IMG/VR virus record: IMGVR_UViG_3300009314_000065
Span: 1-29,669 of that record
Reading direction: 5' to 3' (one strand)
Origin: a virus
Length of the DNA: 29,669 nucleotides
A program made the translations under genes and the position numbers. The notes under the pieces are model-generated. The model saw only the letters and a list, made by a program, of their open reading frames with translations. It did not search any database and was not told the origin of the DNA. Positions 7,285 to 15,459 of this stretch are shown in pieces. How positions within the stretch are numbered: the first letter of the stretch is position 1; each line of letters opens with the position of its first letter.

Positions 7285-8244
7285 TTAATTCCACCAATCT
7301 TCATATAGGTTTCTATCATATAAACCTGCATTAGGATCTACGGCAAACAAGTCATCTGATGCTGTTCTACCTGGCACGCCTCTTCTTGAGCCTATGTCTG
7401 AAGCGCCAAACATCGTAGCCCCTGATGAAAGCAAGGACTCGCCTGCACCCCGTGGTGAAAAGTAGCCGGCTGCCCCACCTGCTGTGCCTCCTATGGTTGC
7501 TCCTACTGCTGTACCTATACCAGGCAGGATCATGGATCCAATGGCAGCTCCTGTGCCAGCCCCGCCAAGAGCTCCTGTAAGACCACCCCACAAGCCGCCC
7601 TTGGTGTCTTGCTCGGCTAAGGTCTTGCCTACCCGATTCTCATAATCAAGCTGCGTTGATTCTACATCCATACCATGTCTTTTTAGATCTAAGCCATATT
7701 CCTCAAGACCGAGCCCATATTTGGATAGACCAAACTGGTTACGCCTTGCCTCAGCCTGCCCGGCCATCCCAGTTGCTGTACCCATAGTGTTTAATCCAGT
7801 CCCGAATAGACCGATCCGGTTGCGCATGGCGCGATCTATATCAGCGAGTCCGAATTGTGTCCCGGCTGCAATATACTTCTTCTGGAGGTCAGACTCTAAG
7901 GTAGCCAGGCGATTCGCGGTAGTGGAACTCTGAAGCTGGTTATTAGCAGCCAATTGATTGACTGTCTGCTGCCTGACATCTCGGAAGATAGGATCCAGCT
8001 CCGCCTTCAGACCTTGTAAGAACATCTGAGTTGTGCGGGGGCTTGTTGAGATCGTATCCATAAGCGGAGACATCTCACCTGTAAAATCAAAGGATGTTAG
8101 ACGTTCTCCCATACCAAACAGACTTTCCATCCCCCTCTGATAAAATGGATCCTCTTGGTATGTTGGAGCCACACCTCTAAATTCAGGTGCCTTATCAAAC
8201 TGCGGCGTTGCTGGTAGTTGGGGACTTTTGTTCTTCAATCCCAT
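7285..8244 (-). CDS. Internal virion protein with glycine-zipper membrane segment
   Basis: This is a 319-aa protein. The N-terminal 40 residues are proline-rich. The middle is helical with repeated YGLGLEEYGLDLKRHG-type heptads. Residues ~215-262 form a long glycine-zipper region (GGLTGALGGAGTGAAIG, LPGIGTAVGATIGGTAGG) of the kind that can oligomerise in membranes. AGGAGGGAAAG precedes the ATG. The start lies within the end of the GNAT-like gene (50-base overlap). By analogy with short-tailed phages, such a protein may help form the channel through which DNA passes the cell envelope. This is inference from the zipper and the neighbourhood. Confidence 0.6.
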   Translation of the reverse strand: MGLKNKSPQLPATPQFDKAPEFRGVAPTYQEDPFYQRGMESLFGMGERLTSFDFTGEMSPLMDTISTSPRTTQMFLQGLKAELDPIFRDVRQQTVNQLAANNQLQSSTTANRLATLESDLQKKYIAAGTQFGLADIDRAMRNRIGLFGTGLNTMGTATGMAGQAEARRNQFGLSKYGLGLEEYGLDLKRHGMDVESTQLDYENRVGKTLAEQDTKGGLWGGLTGALGGAGTGAAIGSMILPGIGTAVGATIGGTAGGAAGYFSPRGAGESLLSSGATMFGASDIGSRRGVPGRTASDDLFAVDPNAGLYDRNLYEDWWN

Positions 8245-8650
8245 TCTTTCCCTCCTTATGACGTTTAAAAATCTTTAACTTTTCTTTCTTTGACTGATCA
8301 GCCCAGTCGTAAAAAGCAACTTCTTCGACCTCCGGACACTTCTCAAGGTACTGCGTAAGCATCCTCTTGGGGATCATGCGATCGCCTGCGACTGATGCCA
8401 TCCAGGGTACATATAGAATCTTTCCGCTTTCCTTCTCAGGAAAACGCTCTAATGTTTTGGGTTCCAAATCGGGGACACGATAAGCACAAGCAACTACGGC
8501 AACACGATTATCCTCAACGGACACCCACAAATAACCCTTCTTGTGAGTAAAGAGAAGGATCTTAATCCAGTCTCTTATCGGTGTATCGGGACAACAATTT
8601 GATTTAACAATTAAATTAAAAGCTTGAATCAGTACTTGAGCTTGAGTCAT
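8195..8650 (-). CDS. GNAT-like phage protein
   Basis: This is a 151-aa protein. The order of elements fits an N-acetyltransferase-like fold: an N-terminal helix (MTQAQVLIQAFNLIV), strands GYLWVSVEDNRVAVVACAY, then GKILYVPWMASVAGDRMIP followed by a helix, and EVEEVAFYDWADQSKKEK near the C-terminus. The canonical Q/R-x-x-G-x-G/A acetyl-CoA loop is not clearly present, so it may not be catalytic. It begins two bases after the HNH gene's TAG (TAGATG arrangement) and overlaps the glycine-zipper gene. Related small proteins accompany ejection proteins in some short-tailed phages, as far as I recall. Confidence 0.4.
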   Translation of the reverse strand: MTQAQVLIQAFNLIVKSNCCPDTPIRDWIKILLFTHKKGYLWVSVEDNRVAVVACAYRVPDLEPKTLERFPEKESGKILYVPWMASVAGDRMIPKRMLTQYLEKCPEVEEVAFYDWADQSKKEKLKIFKRHKEGKNGIEEQKSPTTSNAAV

Positions 8651-9199
8651 CTAATTGCTCCCATCAAAAATTATATTTTTGGAATCTATCTTTTTTCCAG
8701 CCTCAAACTCGATGTGTGTTTTTTGATTCCTAAAAGCCATTAGATTCTGTGGCTTGTTGTTGTTTTTAATACCATTTATATGGTGTGCAACTTCCCATCG
8801 ATGCAAATAGCGACCTATCTGTTTTTCTACGATAAGACGGTGTTCGTAAACATAGCCAGATTTGTCAGCAAAAGGATGCTTAGGAACTAATCTGCGAATA
8901 TAACCCGAGCTATGTTTACGTATTCCCTTTGCAGAAAGAAGATGCTTGCCTTTTTTTGCTTTGCTTATCTTTTCTTTAGATATATCGGAATGGCATTTGC
9001 CATAAAAAGAATTGTTTTTCCCTTTCGAAGAACATGCTTTACATCTTTTTGCTTGATAAGCTATCTCTTTGCCACAATCAGGGCATTCAGGCTTGCCACC
9101 TTTCCACTGCGAGCTTTCCATTCCCATAAATCTATTTTTTAAACTGTCGCTAATTTTTTTCTTATGATATTCTGTTCGTGGGTAAATTCCTGTTGGCAT
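8651..9199 (-). CDS. HNH homing endonuclease with NUMOD3 motifs and zinc ribbon
   Basis: This is a 182-aa protein. The N-terminus (MPTGIYPRTEYHKKKIS) and SKEKISKAKKGKH are NUMOD3-like DNA-binding pieces. CPDCGKEIAYQAKRCKAC (about 39-56) is a zinc ribbon. The nuclease core is EHRLIVEKQIGRYLHR, then WEVAHHINGIKNNN and NLMAFRNQKTH, the HH...N...H arrangement of phage HNH enzymes. It is a paralogue of the endonuclease at 15991-16437 and shares 40 identical bases with it. It lies between a small fibre-tip gene and the GNAT-like gene, with only a few bases either side, as expected for an inserted free-standing homing gene. Confidence 0.85.
   Translation of the reverse strand: MPTGIYPRTEYHKKKISDSLKNRFMGMESSQWKGGKPECPDCGKEIAYQAKRCKACSSKGKNNSFYGKCHSDISKEKISKAKKGKHLLSAKGIRKHSSGYIRRLVPKHPFADKSGYVYEHRLIVEKQIGRYLHRWEVAHHINGIKNNNKPQNLMAFRNQKTHIEFEAGKKIDSKNIIFDGSN
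8797..8836 (-). repeat. 40-base exact repeat, copy 1 (inside HNH gene)
   Basis: The stretch is identical base for base to 16143-16182. It encodes the nuclease-core segment around LIVEKQIGRYLHR in both HNH genes. Identity at every third position indicates recent common ancestry or gene conversion. Confidence 0.85.
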
Positions 9200-9207
9200 A
9201 TTATCTC

Positions 9208-9471
9208 CTACTTTGCAATCCAGCCAGTGGCAGTATTATTCCCGCTTTCCTTAACATAAAGAGTTGTGTTCGCTCCCCCATCCTTACGGAAAAAGATGGA
9301 TCCTACCTTCGCAACGATAGCACCTTCCGGAGTAGCATAACCAATATAGACCTTCACCTTGTTGCCATCGCTTGATATGTGATCGAAGAGCATCCTCAGC
9401 ATATTGTTGAGCTCATTTATGCCCTCATACGTCTTTAATTTCTCATATGTCAACTCTACATAGCCATCCAT
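9208..9471 (-). CDS. Small fibre-tip / virion decoration-like protein
   Basis: This is an 87-aa protein: helical N-terminus (LTYEKLKTYEGINELNNML), then beta-rich glycine turns (EGAIVAKVGSIFFRKDGG, TTLYVKESGNN, TGWIAK). The G-S-I...G...T-x-L-Y-V-K-E-S-G...T-G-W ending is common at the C-termini of phage fibre and decoration proteins. Its ATG overlaps the previous gene's TAA (TAATG), so the two are probably translated together. Role as a minor fibre or decoration protein is inferred. Confidence 0.5.
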   Translation of the reverse strand: MDGYVELTYEKLKTYEGINELNNMLRMLFDHISSDGNKVKVYIGYATPEGAIVAKVGSIFFRKDGGANTTLYVKESGNNTATGWIAK

Positions 9472-9821
9472 TATGAAATCAACCCCTTGTCTTTTAAGCT
9501 CTTCTCAGCAAGCTTGTCTTTCTCGTTCTCTATCAGACGCTTGCGTTCTGTAGCGTCTTTTCTTTGTTTGGCTTTCTCCTGATTAACACTTACACCCTTC
9601 CCCTTCTCGCCTTCCCAAGCATTTCTATCTTCTCTTGTTGCGGGAAGCTCGGAAGAATCAATATCATCATAAGGCAACCCCTTTAATTCCTCTTGCATCG
9701 CTTTTGTAAATACCCTATCTAACCATTGATCTTCCGTTTCATTTGGACATCTTGACTTGGGTGCTGGATGTATTACAGCTACTGCTTTATCAGGCTTGTA
9801 AACAACTCGGATTTTACTCAT
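9471..9821 (-). CDS. Conserved hypothetical phage protein
   Basis: This is a 116-aa protein. A beta-rich start (SKIRVVYKPDKAVAVIHPAP) is followed by a charged helical tail (QEKAKQRKDATERKRLIENE). ETEDQWLDRVF and YDDIDSSELP are the most distinctive motifs. AGGAG lies a few bases upstream of the ATG. It sits between fibre genes and is probably a virion assembly or fibre-associated protein; no catalytic residues are evident. Confidence 0.5.
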   Translation of the reverse strand: MSKIRVVYKPDKAVAVIHPAPKSRCPNETEDQWLDRVFTKAMQEELKGLPYDDIDSSELPATREDRNAWEGEKGKGVSVNQEKAKQRKDATERKRLIENEKDKLAEKSLKDKGLIS

Positions 9822-9845
9822 GGGTTTCTCCTATTTTTTTTGTTT

Positions 9846-10673
9846 TTATTGATCTCCAATCGCCATCACTGTAATAGTGTCTACATCTGTATGGGCAGAG
9901 GTGTAAAGCCTAGTATTTACCTGGACAGAACCAACAGCATAAGTATCAGGCGTAAGAAATGTTGCACTTCCTGCATTGTCTCCTCCGGATCCCACAGCAG
10001 CATAGTCATCGTTTGCAAAATCAGTATCCCAATTTATTGTGTATCGACCCACTGCATTATCAACTATGGATGACACATTGTAGCTGTCTCTGATTGCTAT
10101 TCCTCCTGTACCATTGAAATTGATCCAACCTTTGACAACACGTTCTTTCACGGCCGAAGCAAACTTGGCATAGGTTACGTTTGCGTCTTTGATCTTAGCG
10201 GTTTCTACAGCATCAGAGGCAATATGCTCTGCATCGATAGACCCGGCTGCGTAGTGCTCCGAGTCTATGGTGTCATCGGCTATCTTCGCACCAGTAACAG
10301 CATCGGCTGCTATTTTGGCTGTCTCGACACACAAAGCTGCTAAATGTTCTGGATCAATGCCGCCAGCCGCAAGGTGCTCTGAATCTACGGAATCGTCGGC
10401 AATTTTAGTACCATCTACTGCATCAGCTGCAAGTTTTGCAGTAGTAACGTTGAGATTCTTTATTATCGCCGTCTCCACTGCATCATTAGCCAAGCCGCCA
10501 ACCAAGATCTTCGGCGCCTCGTTCTCAGTTGCATCATGCTTATGCCCTGTCGTCTCGTTCATTGCGGCCATAAGCCAGGTGATTATGAGATCAAGCTGAC
10601 CCTCAAGATCTGCGTCGGTCAACACCTCTGTTCCCCAATTCTTAGTTCGTGCTAAATCAGACGGATATGCCAT
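9846..10673 (-). CDS. Tail fibre with repeated KIADD/SEHLA motifs
   Basis: This is a 275-aa protein. The N-terminal ~45 residues (NWGTEVLTDADLEGQLDLI) probably attach to the virion. Residues ~55-170 hold about eight imperfect ~11-residue repeats of the types TAKLAADAVDGTKIADD and DSEHLAAGGID, typical of a trimeric fibre shaft. The C-terminal ~100 residues form a beta-rich head (GWINFNGTGGIAIRDSYNVSS, YTINWDTDFANDDY, TVMAIGDQ). Its ATG directly follows the nozzle gene's TAG. It most likely binds or positions a receptor-binding domain. Confidence 0.75.
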   Translation of the reverse strand: MAYPSDLARTKNWGTEVLTDADLEGQLDLIITWLMAAMNETTGHKHDATENEAPKILVGGLANDAVETAIIKNLNVTTAKLAADAVDGTKIADDSVDSEHLAAGGIDPEHLAALCVETAKIAADAVTGAKIADDTIDSEHYAAGSIDAEHIASDAVETAKIKDANVTYAKFASAVKERVVKGWINFNGTGGIAIRDSYNVSSIVDNAVGRYTINWDTDFANDDYAAVGSGGDNAGSATFLTPDTYAVGSVQVNTRLYTSAHTDVDTITVMAIGDQ

Positions 10674-12245
10674 CTAATCCTCCTCGTATGCTATTGCGTG
10701 AATTTTTATCTTCTTTATCTTAGGTCTGGTACTCGCTCCATCATGAAGCACTTGAAAGCTAAAGCGCCTCCCGACCATATTAGACTTCCATGTTTTCGTT
10801 ACGGTTTTCTCAGGCGGTTCTGAGACTATTTGAGAAGTATTAACAATAAAAGTTGTATTGATCAAATCTCCTTCCGCCGTAAGAGAGAAAGTCTGCGATG
10901 CGCTTTGGTTCCCGCGATCGGCACTTGCCAATATCGAAAAGGAGCCTGATGTACCGTAAAAGGTTATAGTTACCTTTGTTAGTTTCATCCGGACATCATC
11001 AATGGGGAATCGGCTACCTCCATGAGCCAGCTTAAAGTCTCGCGAAGAAAAGTCCTTAGTCTCATATTTCGCCTGCGTATCCTCGCTATTGTCTGAGAAG
11101 GTAGCACTACCAACCTCATATATTTTGTCCTGTTGTGCGGATCCTGCGTATAGCTCGTTACTGCTGTATGTCAGGAGTGCCGGATACCCTAAGGTATCGC
11201 TCACAGCTGAATTGATAGGTCTTTTCATCCACCTGCCCAGCTTCGCGTTGTAGATCCGGTGCACATTCGGATAGCCTACGGTTCCGTCGCTATAAAACAG
11301 ATGATATTCATCGTTCTTATAGATGCCGAATATCCTGTTTGAAAAGCTAATGTCCTCCGGGAAGTCATGGAATGTCGTTAGGTTAATCCAGCTCGCACCA
11401 TTCCATAAGAATACTCCAAGCGTCGGATACCTGGAGACAAAGTAGACCCCTTCGTTCCCGACCGCTATTGAGAGCGGCGCTGAGCATCCATGAGACCCTA
11501 CAATCGGACGATAGCCTACGTCTGGCATGTTAAATAATTCATACGCCTCGAACTCATCAAAGATAGTAAACTGATTTCTGAAATTAGGCACGCATCCCTT
11601 TGTCGGTCGCGGCATAGTCTGATTCCAGGCATCATTAGCCAGGCTGAAGCCATCAGCTGCATCAAAGTTCCCATGACCAGCCCTGGATCCATATACCACA
11701 TTTCCCCCACCCTCAGCTACCAGACGGCTTTTATAGTAGTAAAGACGTTCCCTGGCAGCTGCTGGAGGATCAGTAAGGGCTGCGATCGCGACACCAATCG
11801 TCTTTTTCTTTATATTGTCGGTCGAGTTCGTGATATAAAGCACACTCCCTACTGATACCCCATGACAAAGAGCATCCCCGGTGAAGGCACCGTCATCCTC
11901 CTGGTTAATGTTAGCCCCACTTTTAATAACGAGATCTCCAGCCCCATCACCAGCCTTAATGACACCATACAGGGCACTCGATCCGTTCTCGTCATGCTGT
12001 ATAAGAAGGTCAAGCGGGTTTGAGTACGTTGCGCCACCAGAGGAAACTTCGGTAACGCCTTTTGATCGGATCATACCTCCGAGCAGAATAGAGTCCCAGT
12101 TTTCTATGATTCGAGCCTCATTCGCCTTTACCTCCTGGTCAGCACCTACCTTGTTCTCGCCACCGGAGAAGGAGAAAAGCTCCAAGACCAGTTCTCTTGG
12201 ATCCCTTTTGTCTAATACGGCTCTGTTACTAAGTTTTCGGCTCAT
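10674..12245 (-). CDS. Tail nozzle / tail tubular protein B-like
   Basis: This is a 523-aa beta-rich protein. Near the N-terminus FSGGENKVGADQEVKANEARIIEN and later GGMIRSKGVTEV match the start pattern of podoviral nozzle or stabilisation proteins (P22 gp10 / T7 gp12 type): a short hydrophobic start, a GG, then EA...EN and a GxxxRxGxT-like turn. The middle has repeated aromatic beta-blades (GVYFVSRYPTLGVFLWNG, NRIFGIYKNDEYHLFYSDG, YNAKLGRWMKRP), suggesting a propeller. It lies between the adaptor and fibre genes, the expected position for the nozzle. AAGGTGAT precedes the ATG. Family naming is by pattern memory. Confidence 0.65.
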   Translation of the reverse strand: MSRKLSNRAVLDKRDPRELVLELFSFSGGENKVGADQEVKANEARIIENWDSILLGGMIRSKGVTEVSSGGATYSNPLDLLIQHDENGSSALYGVIKAGDGAGDLVIKSGANINQEDDGAFTGDALCHGVSVGSVLYITNSTDNIKKKTIGVAIAALTDPPAAARERLYYYKSRLVAEGGGNVVYGSRAGHGNFDAADGFSLANDAWNQTMPRPTKGCVPNFRNQFTIFDEFEAYELFNMPDVGYRPIVGSHGCSAPLSIAVGNEGVYFVSRYPTLGVFLWNGASWINLTTFHDFPEDISFSNRIFGIYKNDEYHLFYSDGTVGYPNVHRIYNAKLGRWMKRPINSAVSDTLGYPALLTYSSNELYAGSAQQDKIYEVGSATFSDNSEDTQAKYETKDFSSRDFKLAHGGSRFPIDDVRMKLTKVTITFYGTSGSFSILASADRGNQSASQTFSLTAEGDLINTTFIVNTSQIVSEPPEKTVTKTWKSNMVGRRFSFQVLHDGASTRPKIKKIKIHAIAYEED

Positions 12246-12254
12246 AGAATCACC

Positions 12255-12944
12255 TTATCCCCACTTATGTCCCTGGCCTTGCCTGTCTGTCTCAGATAGC
12301 ACATCTTCTACGCCCATATCCGGGACAGGGGATGTATCCTTCATAAATTCCTTCTCTGAGCGCTCTCTTGCTTTATTTACTAAATCGCTATATGTGGCGA
12401 GGCACTCAGCAGCTCTTGTATTCTGGCCTATCGATCTCAGGAGTCTGTGCGCTGCATAATAGACAGATGCCTTCCTAAACTCCTTCGGGATAATCGATTC
12501 ATCAGCATCTATGTCCAAATCTGTCGTAGGATGCTTGAAGTAAAAAAGTTTATACGTCTTGCCGTTGAATCCACTCCCGGCCAGAAACTTCATCTTCTTC
12601 GTCCCGCTAAACTCCCACATATAGAAGTAGCCCTGATCCTCTGTGGCGTTCTGGTAATACCATCGCCACTTATGTAACGGGATCTCGCGGTCTTTCGTGA
12701 TCACATAGTCATTGATGATAAGGCAATGCAGTGCAAGGTAATCACTGGGGACGTCTAACTCAAGACTCGCAATGGTACCTGTTGCATATTCCTTCACACA
12801 TAGGGAGTCGGCGCAAAATTGGATCTCTCCGGCATTGAGTGCTTCCTTCCTCTTTGCCGTCGGAAACGCATCATCAGTCCCCTCGTTAGGATCACCTAAG
12901 AGATCGTCGAGTAATGCTTGTTGTTCCCCGAAATTCCAGTCCAT
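12255..12944 (-). CDS. Head-tail adaptor / tail tubular protein A-like
   Basis: This is a 229-aa protein. The pattern DDAFPTAKRKEALNAGEIQF near the start, a beta-rich middle (LDVPSDYLALHCLIIND, KWRWYYQN, YKLFYFKHP) and helical C-terminal part (IIPKEFRKASVYYAAHRLL, AECLATYSDLVNKARERSE) fits the adaptors that join portal and tail (T7 gp11 / P22 gp4 group). It starts behind GGAGGTGTAA, overlapping the stop region of the GT4 gene, and precedes the nozzle gene by 9 bases. Function inferred from order and fold-like pattern. Confidence 0.6.
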   Translation of the reverse strand: MDWNFGEQQALLDDLLGDPNEGTDDAFPTAKRKEALNAGEIQFCADSLCVKEYATGTIASLELDVPSDYLALHCLIINDYVITKDREIPLHKWRWYYQNATEDQGYFYMWEFSGTKKMKFLAGSGFNGKTYKLFYFKHPTTDLDIDADESIIPKEFRKASVYYAAHRLLRSIGQNTRAAECLATYSDLVNKARERSEKEFMKDTSPVPDMGVEDVLSETDRQGQGHKWG

Positions 12945-14090
12945 TTACACCTCCACCATTTCGGTTATGTCTTTCTTCAATAAACCCTCAAATGCCTCTG
13001 CCCATAGATGTACTTTTTTGTCGGCGTTATGGTTCTCGTAGACGTTATCGTATGCCCTCTCTGCCAATCTCTTCCTTAGCCCCCTGGTTAGCCCCCTGGA
13101 CTCAATAAGCTCTACCATCTGGTTGTACCAGGCATTCTTCGTATTCTCGACCAGAACGCCATCTTGTCCGTTTGTGATTACTGGCGTATAAGGTGGAATA
13201 TTCGAGGCTATTGTGGGGATCCTCATAGCTGAGTATTCAAAGTATTTGATAGCCGACTTCTTCCTATTGAAATCTGTATCTGTAAGTGGGCATAACCCTA
13301 TGTCCAGGTTGAGACACGCCAGCTTGTACGGGTACGCAGCATGAGATACCCAAGAGTGCCATTCAAGTTGCGCTTGAGGTATATCCTTAAAAAGACCATG
13401 AAAGCGCACATCACCAAAGTACACAAACTTGACATTCTTGTATTGCTTGGCAATTCGTTTTATGACAGGCGCTACCATGAAGAGATCCTCGTAATGGCTA
13501 CCCCCGCCCTGCCATCCGATCCGGATCTCCTTTTTAACCATCTCAACTTTTGGAAAGATGCTAAAGTCTATAACATTCGGCAGTACAACGGTGTTCTTAT
13601 TGAGCTTCTTGAATGTCTCGGCCAAGAGTGGCGTGGTGGTAGATACCATGTCCACCTTCTTGAATGACGCCTTGAAATAGTTATGCCTGCTGATATTCTT
13701 CTCAATATGAAAGTTATCCTCGCCATCGCGCCAAAGAGGGATGACATCACCCTCTTCTGTCTCGCGGAATTGCTCCTCAGTGCCCCAGTATCTATAAGAC
13801 TCGTTCCAAGGGCTCACATTAAAGGGATCGTCATCGTAGTCAGCGACTATGAGCTTACCGTGCTTCCTGGCCGTTTTAATAAAGTTAAGCCATGCTGCAT
13901 CAGCCGGGCGCTGGAATACTATGATCTCGGATTCCATGATCTTCTGGTTGACAAACTCCAAATCCACCACATTATCCGGATGTATAGTCAGAATGTTCGC
14001 CTTCTCATGCTGGAGTAGCTTATAAAGCGGTTGTACGATCCGGTAATGGTTACATGCCCCACGATTACGTTCAAACCCCAGTATGCGCAT
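12945..14090 (-). CDS. GT-B glycosyltransferase (GT4-like)
   Basis: This is a 381-aa product; ATG 14090 was chosen because AGAGGAGG lies just upstream, whereas the longer ORF start ten codons earlier has no such site. The N-terminal Rossmann half begins MRILGFERNRGACNHYRI. The second half opens with EIRIGWQGGGSHYEDL and has KSAIKYFEYSAMRIPTIAS, the E-x7-type donor-binding motif of retaining GT-B enzymes, then NGQDGVLVENT. Expected activity is sugar transfer from a nucleotide sugar, with substrates unknown. The gene overlaps the kinase-fusion gene by 20 bases and is the last member of the carbohydrate cassette before the connector. Confidence 0.8.
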   Translation of the reverse strand: MRILGFERNRGACNHYRIVQPLYKLLQHEKANILTIHPDNVVDLEFVNQKIMESEIIVFQRPADAAWLNFIKTARKHGKLIVADYDDDPFNVSPWNESYRYWGTEEQFRETEEGDVIPLWRDGEDNFHIEKNISRHNYFKASFKKVDMVSTTTPLLAETFKKLNKNTVVLPNVIDFSIFPKVEMVKKEIRIGWQGGGSHYEDLFMVAPVIKRIAKQYKNVKFVYFGDVRFHGLFKDIPQAQLEWHSWVSHAAYPYKLACLNLDIGLCPLTDTDFNRKKSAIKYFEYSAMRIPTIASNIPPYTPVITNGQDGVLVENTKNAWYNQMVELIESRGLTRGLRKRLAERAYDNVYENHNADKKVHLWAEAFEGLLKKDITEMVEV

Positions 14091-15093
14091 ATTGTTCTGC
14101 CTCCTCTGCTTGGTATTCAAACTCCTTAATTACCTTTTTCATGCTAAAGTTGTCATCCCATCCCCAGCTTGCCTTATAAGGTTCACCCAGGCACATTGGC
14201 GGCCTATCTGGGGGATCATCCTTGAGGCGTGCCCAGCCAAAGTCGATCAGCTTTATTACGCCATCCTTGACCATAAGGTTGTTAGGAGTTATGTCTCTGT
14301 GCTCTACGGCATGAGCGCGTAGATCCTGAATTATCTCGACGAGCTGTTTTCTCCAGTCCGGAGGTAACTTTTGAGCCGTTACCATCTCACCACAGTCCTC
14401 AATTTCAAGATGCTCCATCTTGCAATCTTGATGATTGAACTTTACTTGCGGGAAATGCCTGGAGCTGCACTTTGACAGGATCCTACACTCATTCTCGATA
14501 AGGCTATAATCAGAATAGGCCGTTTGCTTCTTTATGACCTTGCCGTTCTTCCTTTCAACAGTAGACGTCGCACCTTTGAAATATTGATTGAAGCGACCCA
14601 CCGTAGGATCCACTGGCTCCACCCAGCCCACGCCTGAGTCCTTTAGGGCGCTTAGGAGATCTTCGATGGAGGCATCCCCAAGCCAGCGCTTGTAGTCATC
14701 GGAGACATAGTTCTTGTGATGTACCGCATGATACCCCAGCGCTATCAGGAAAAGCTCCTTTGCTGGTATATAAAACCCTTTCGGTGTCTCCTGGCGTGTC
14801 TCAAGGATTGCTTCCTGGAAGGCTCTCGGATAATAGCGATCACCTATGGAGCGCACATCTACATAAATATAGGTCTTGCCGATGGGTAGCTTGAACTGCA
14901 CACGCGGGGAGGGATATGTCCGCGTGGCATTGGGGAAGATCTCCGTCCAATGGTCTAAGCTATAGACCAGGAGGTCGAGGTCGGAGTGCTCTCCCAACTG
15001 AACCCCGTCCGGCAGGTTTTCCCAGTTGCGTAACACGACATACGGAAAATCCACGTCATTCATAAATTGAAAGAATTGCTTTAGACTCTGCAT
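14071..15093 (-). CDS. Nucleotidyltransferase-kinase fusion protein
   Basis: This is a 340-aa protein. Residues ~15-85 look like a nucleotidyltransferase-fold domain: YVVLRNWENLPDG, GEHSDLDLLV with the metal-binding pair D38/D40, and IYVDV with a third acid near D79. Residues ~185-290 look like a small protein- or lipopolysaccharide-kinase-like domain: VIKKQT (possible ATP lysine), EHRDITPNNLMV (HRD 265-267, N271) and IKLIDFGWA (DFG 284-286). The HRD, N and DFG motifs are all intact, so the kinase half could be active. A sugar, lipid or protein could be the acceptor. Neighbouring glycosyltransferases favour a role in glycan or lipopolysaccharide chemistry. AAAGGG precedes the ATG. Confidence 0.7.
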   Translation of the reverse strand: MQSLKQFFQFMNDVDFPYVVLRNWENLPDGVQLGEHSDLDLLVYSLDHWTEIFPNATRTYPSPRVQFKLPIGKTYIYVDVRSIGDRYYPRAFQEAILETRQETPKGFYIPAKELFLIALGYHAVHHKNYVSDDYKRWLGDASIEDLLSALKDSGVGWVEPVDPTVGRFNQYFKGATSTVERKNGKVIKKQTAYSDYSLIENECRILSKCSSRHFPQVKFNHQDCKMEHLEIEDCGEMVTAQKLPPDWRKQLVEIIQDLRAHAVEHRDITPNNLMVKDGVIKLIDFGWARLKDDPPDRPPMCLGEPYKASWGWDDNFSMKKVIKEFEYQAEEAEQYAHTGV

Positions 15094-15101
15094 GGTGCCC
15101 T

Positions 15102-15293
15102 TTATTTTTTGTTTTCGTCGAGCTTATGATCTCCACACCAATCATTAGGGAATACGACCGGATAACCATTCATAGTAGGAGCATGGCGCCGGCAGCGTCC
15201 CAGTTTTGTCTCTCCCTTTTCATTCTTTTTTGCCACATACCACATGCACGTCGAGCAACTCATACCTTTACTGCGATGTACCCAGGGATCCAT
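15102..15293 (-). CDS. Small four-cysteine zinc-binding-like protein
   Basis: This is a 63-aa protein with CSTCMWY (13-19 region), GRCRRHAP and WCGDH: four cysteines plus histidines in a C-x2-C...C...C-x2-H pattern that suggests a metal site. GGAGG lies 5 bases before ATG 15293, inside the end of the previous gene (26-base overlap). Small proteins of this pattern are common in phages; I know no function. Confidence 0.6.
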   Translation of the reverse strand: MDPWVHRSKGMSCSTCMWYVAKKNEKGETKLGRCRRHAPTMNGYPVVFPNDWCGDHKLDENKK

Positions 15294-15459
15294 GTTTTCC
15301 TCCTTTTTCTATTCTGCAACGCATAACACCTATCGCAAATTTAAGACGTTTCCAAAAGCTCGCGTTTGCAAGGATCTCTTTAAGCAGGCGCTCCGTGTTT
15401 TTGCGTGCTTCCTGCCTGGCTTCCTTCTTCATCTTTCTTGCCAGCTTCTTGTATTTCAC
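15268..15459 (-). CDS. Small basic helical protein with GTG start
   Basis: This is a 63-aa protein. The start is GTG at 15459, with AGGAG 8 bases upstream. It is very basic and helical (KYKKLARKMKKEARQEARKN), followed by an amphipathic segment (ASFWKRLKFAIGVMRCRI). It overlaps the WbqC-like gene by 80 bases and the next gene by 26. The dense overlaps are typical of real phage genes; nucleic-acid or membrane binding is possible. Confidence 0.5.
   Translation of the reverse strand: MKYKKLARKMKKEARQEARKNTERLLKEILANASFWKRLKFAIGVMRCRIEKGGKHGSLGTSQ

Noticed and set aside
10200-10520. Repeats in the fibre gene as a possible CRISPR array
   Set aside because: Repeats are imperfect, contiguous and keep the reading frame; they encode a repetitive fibre shaft.
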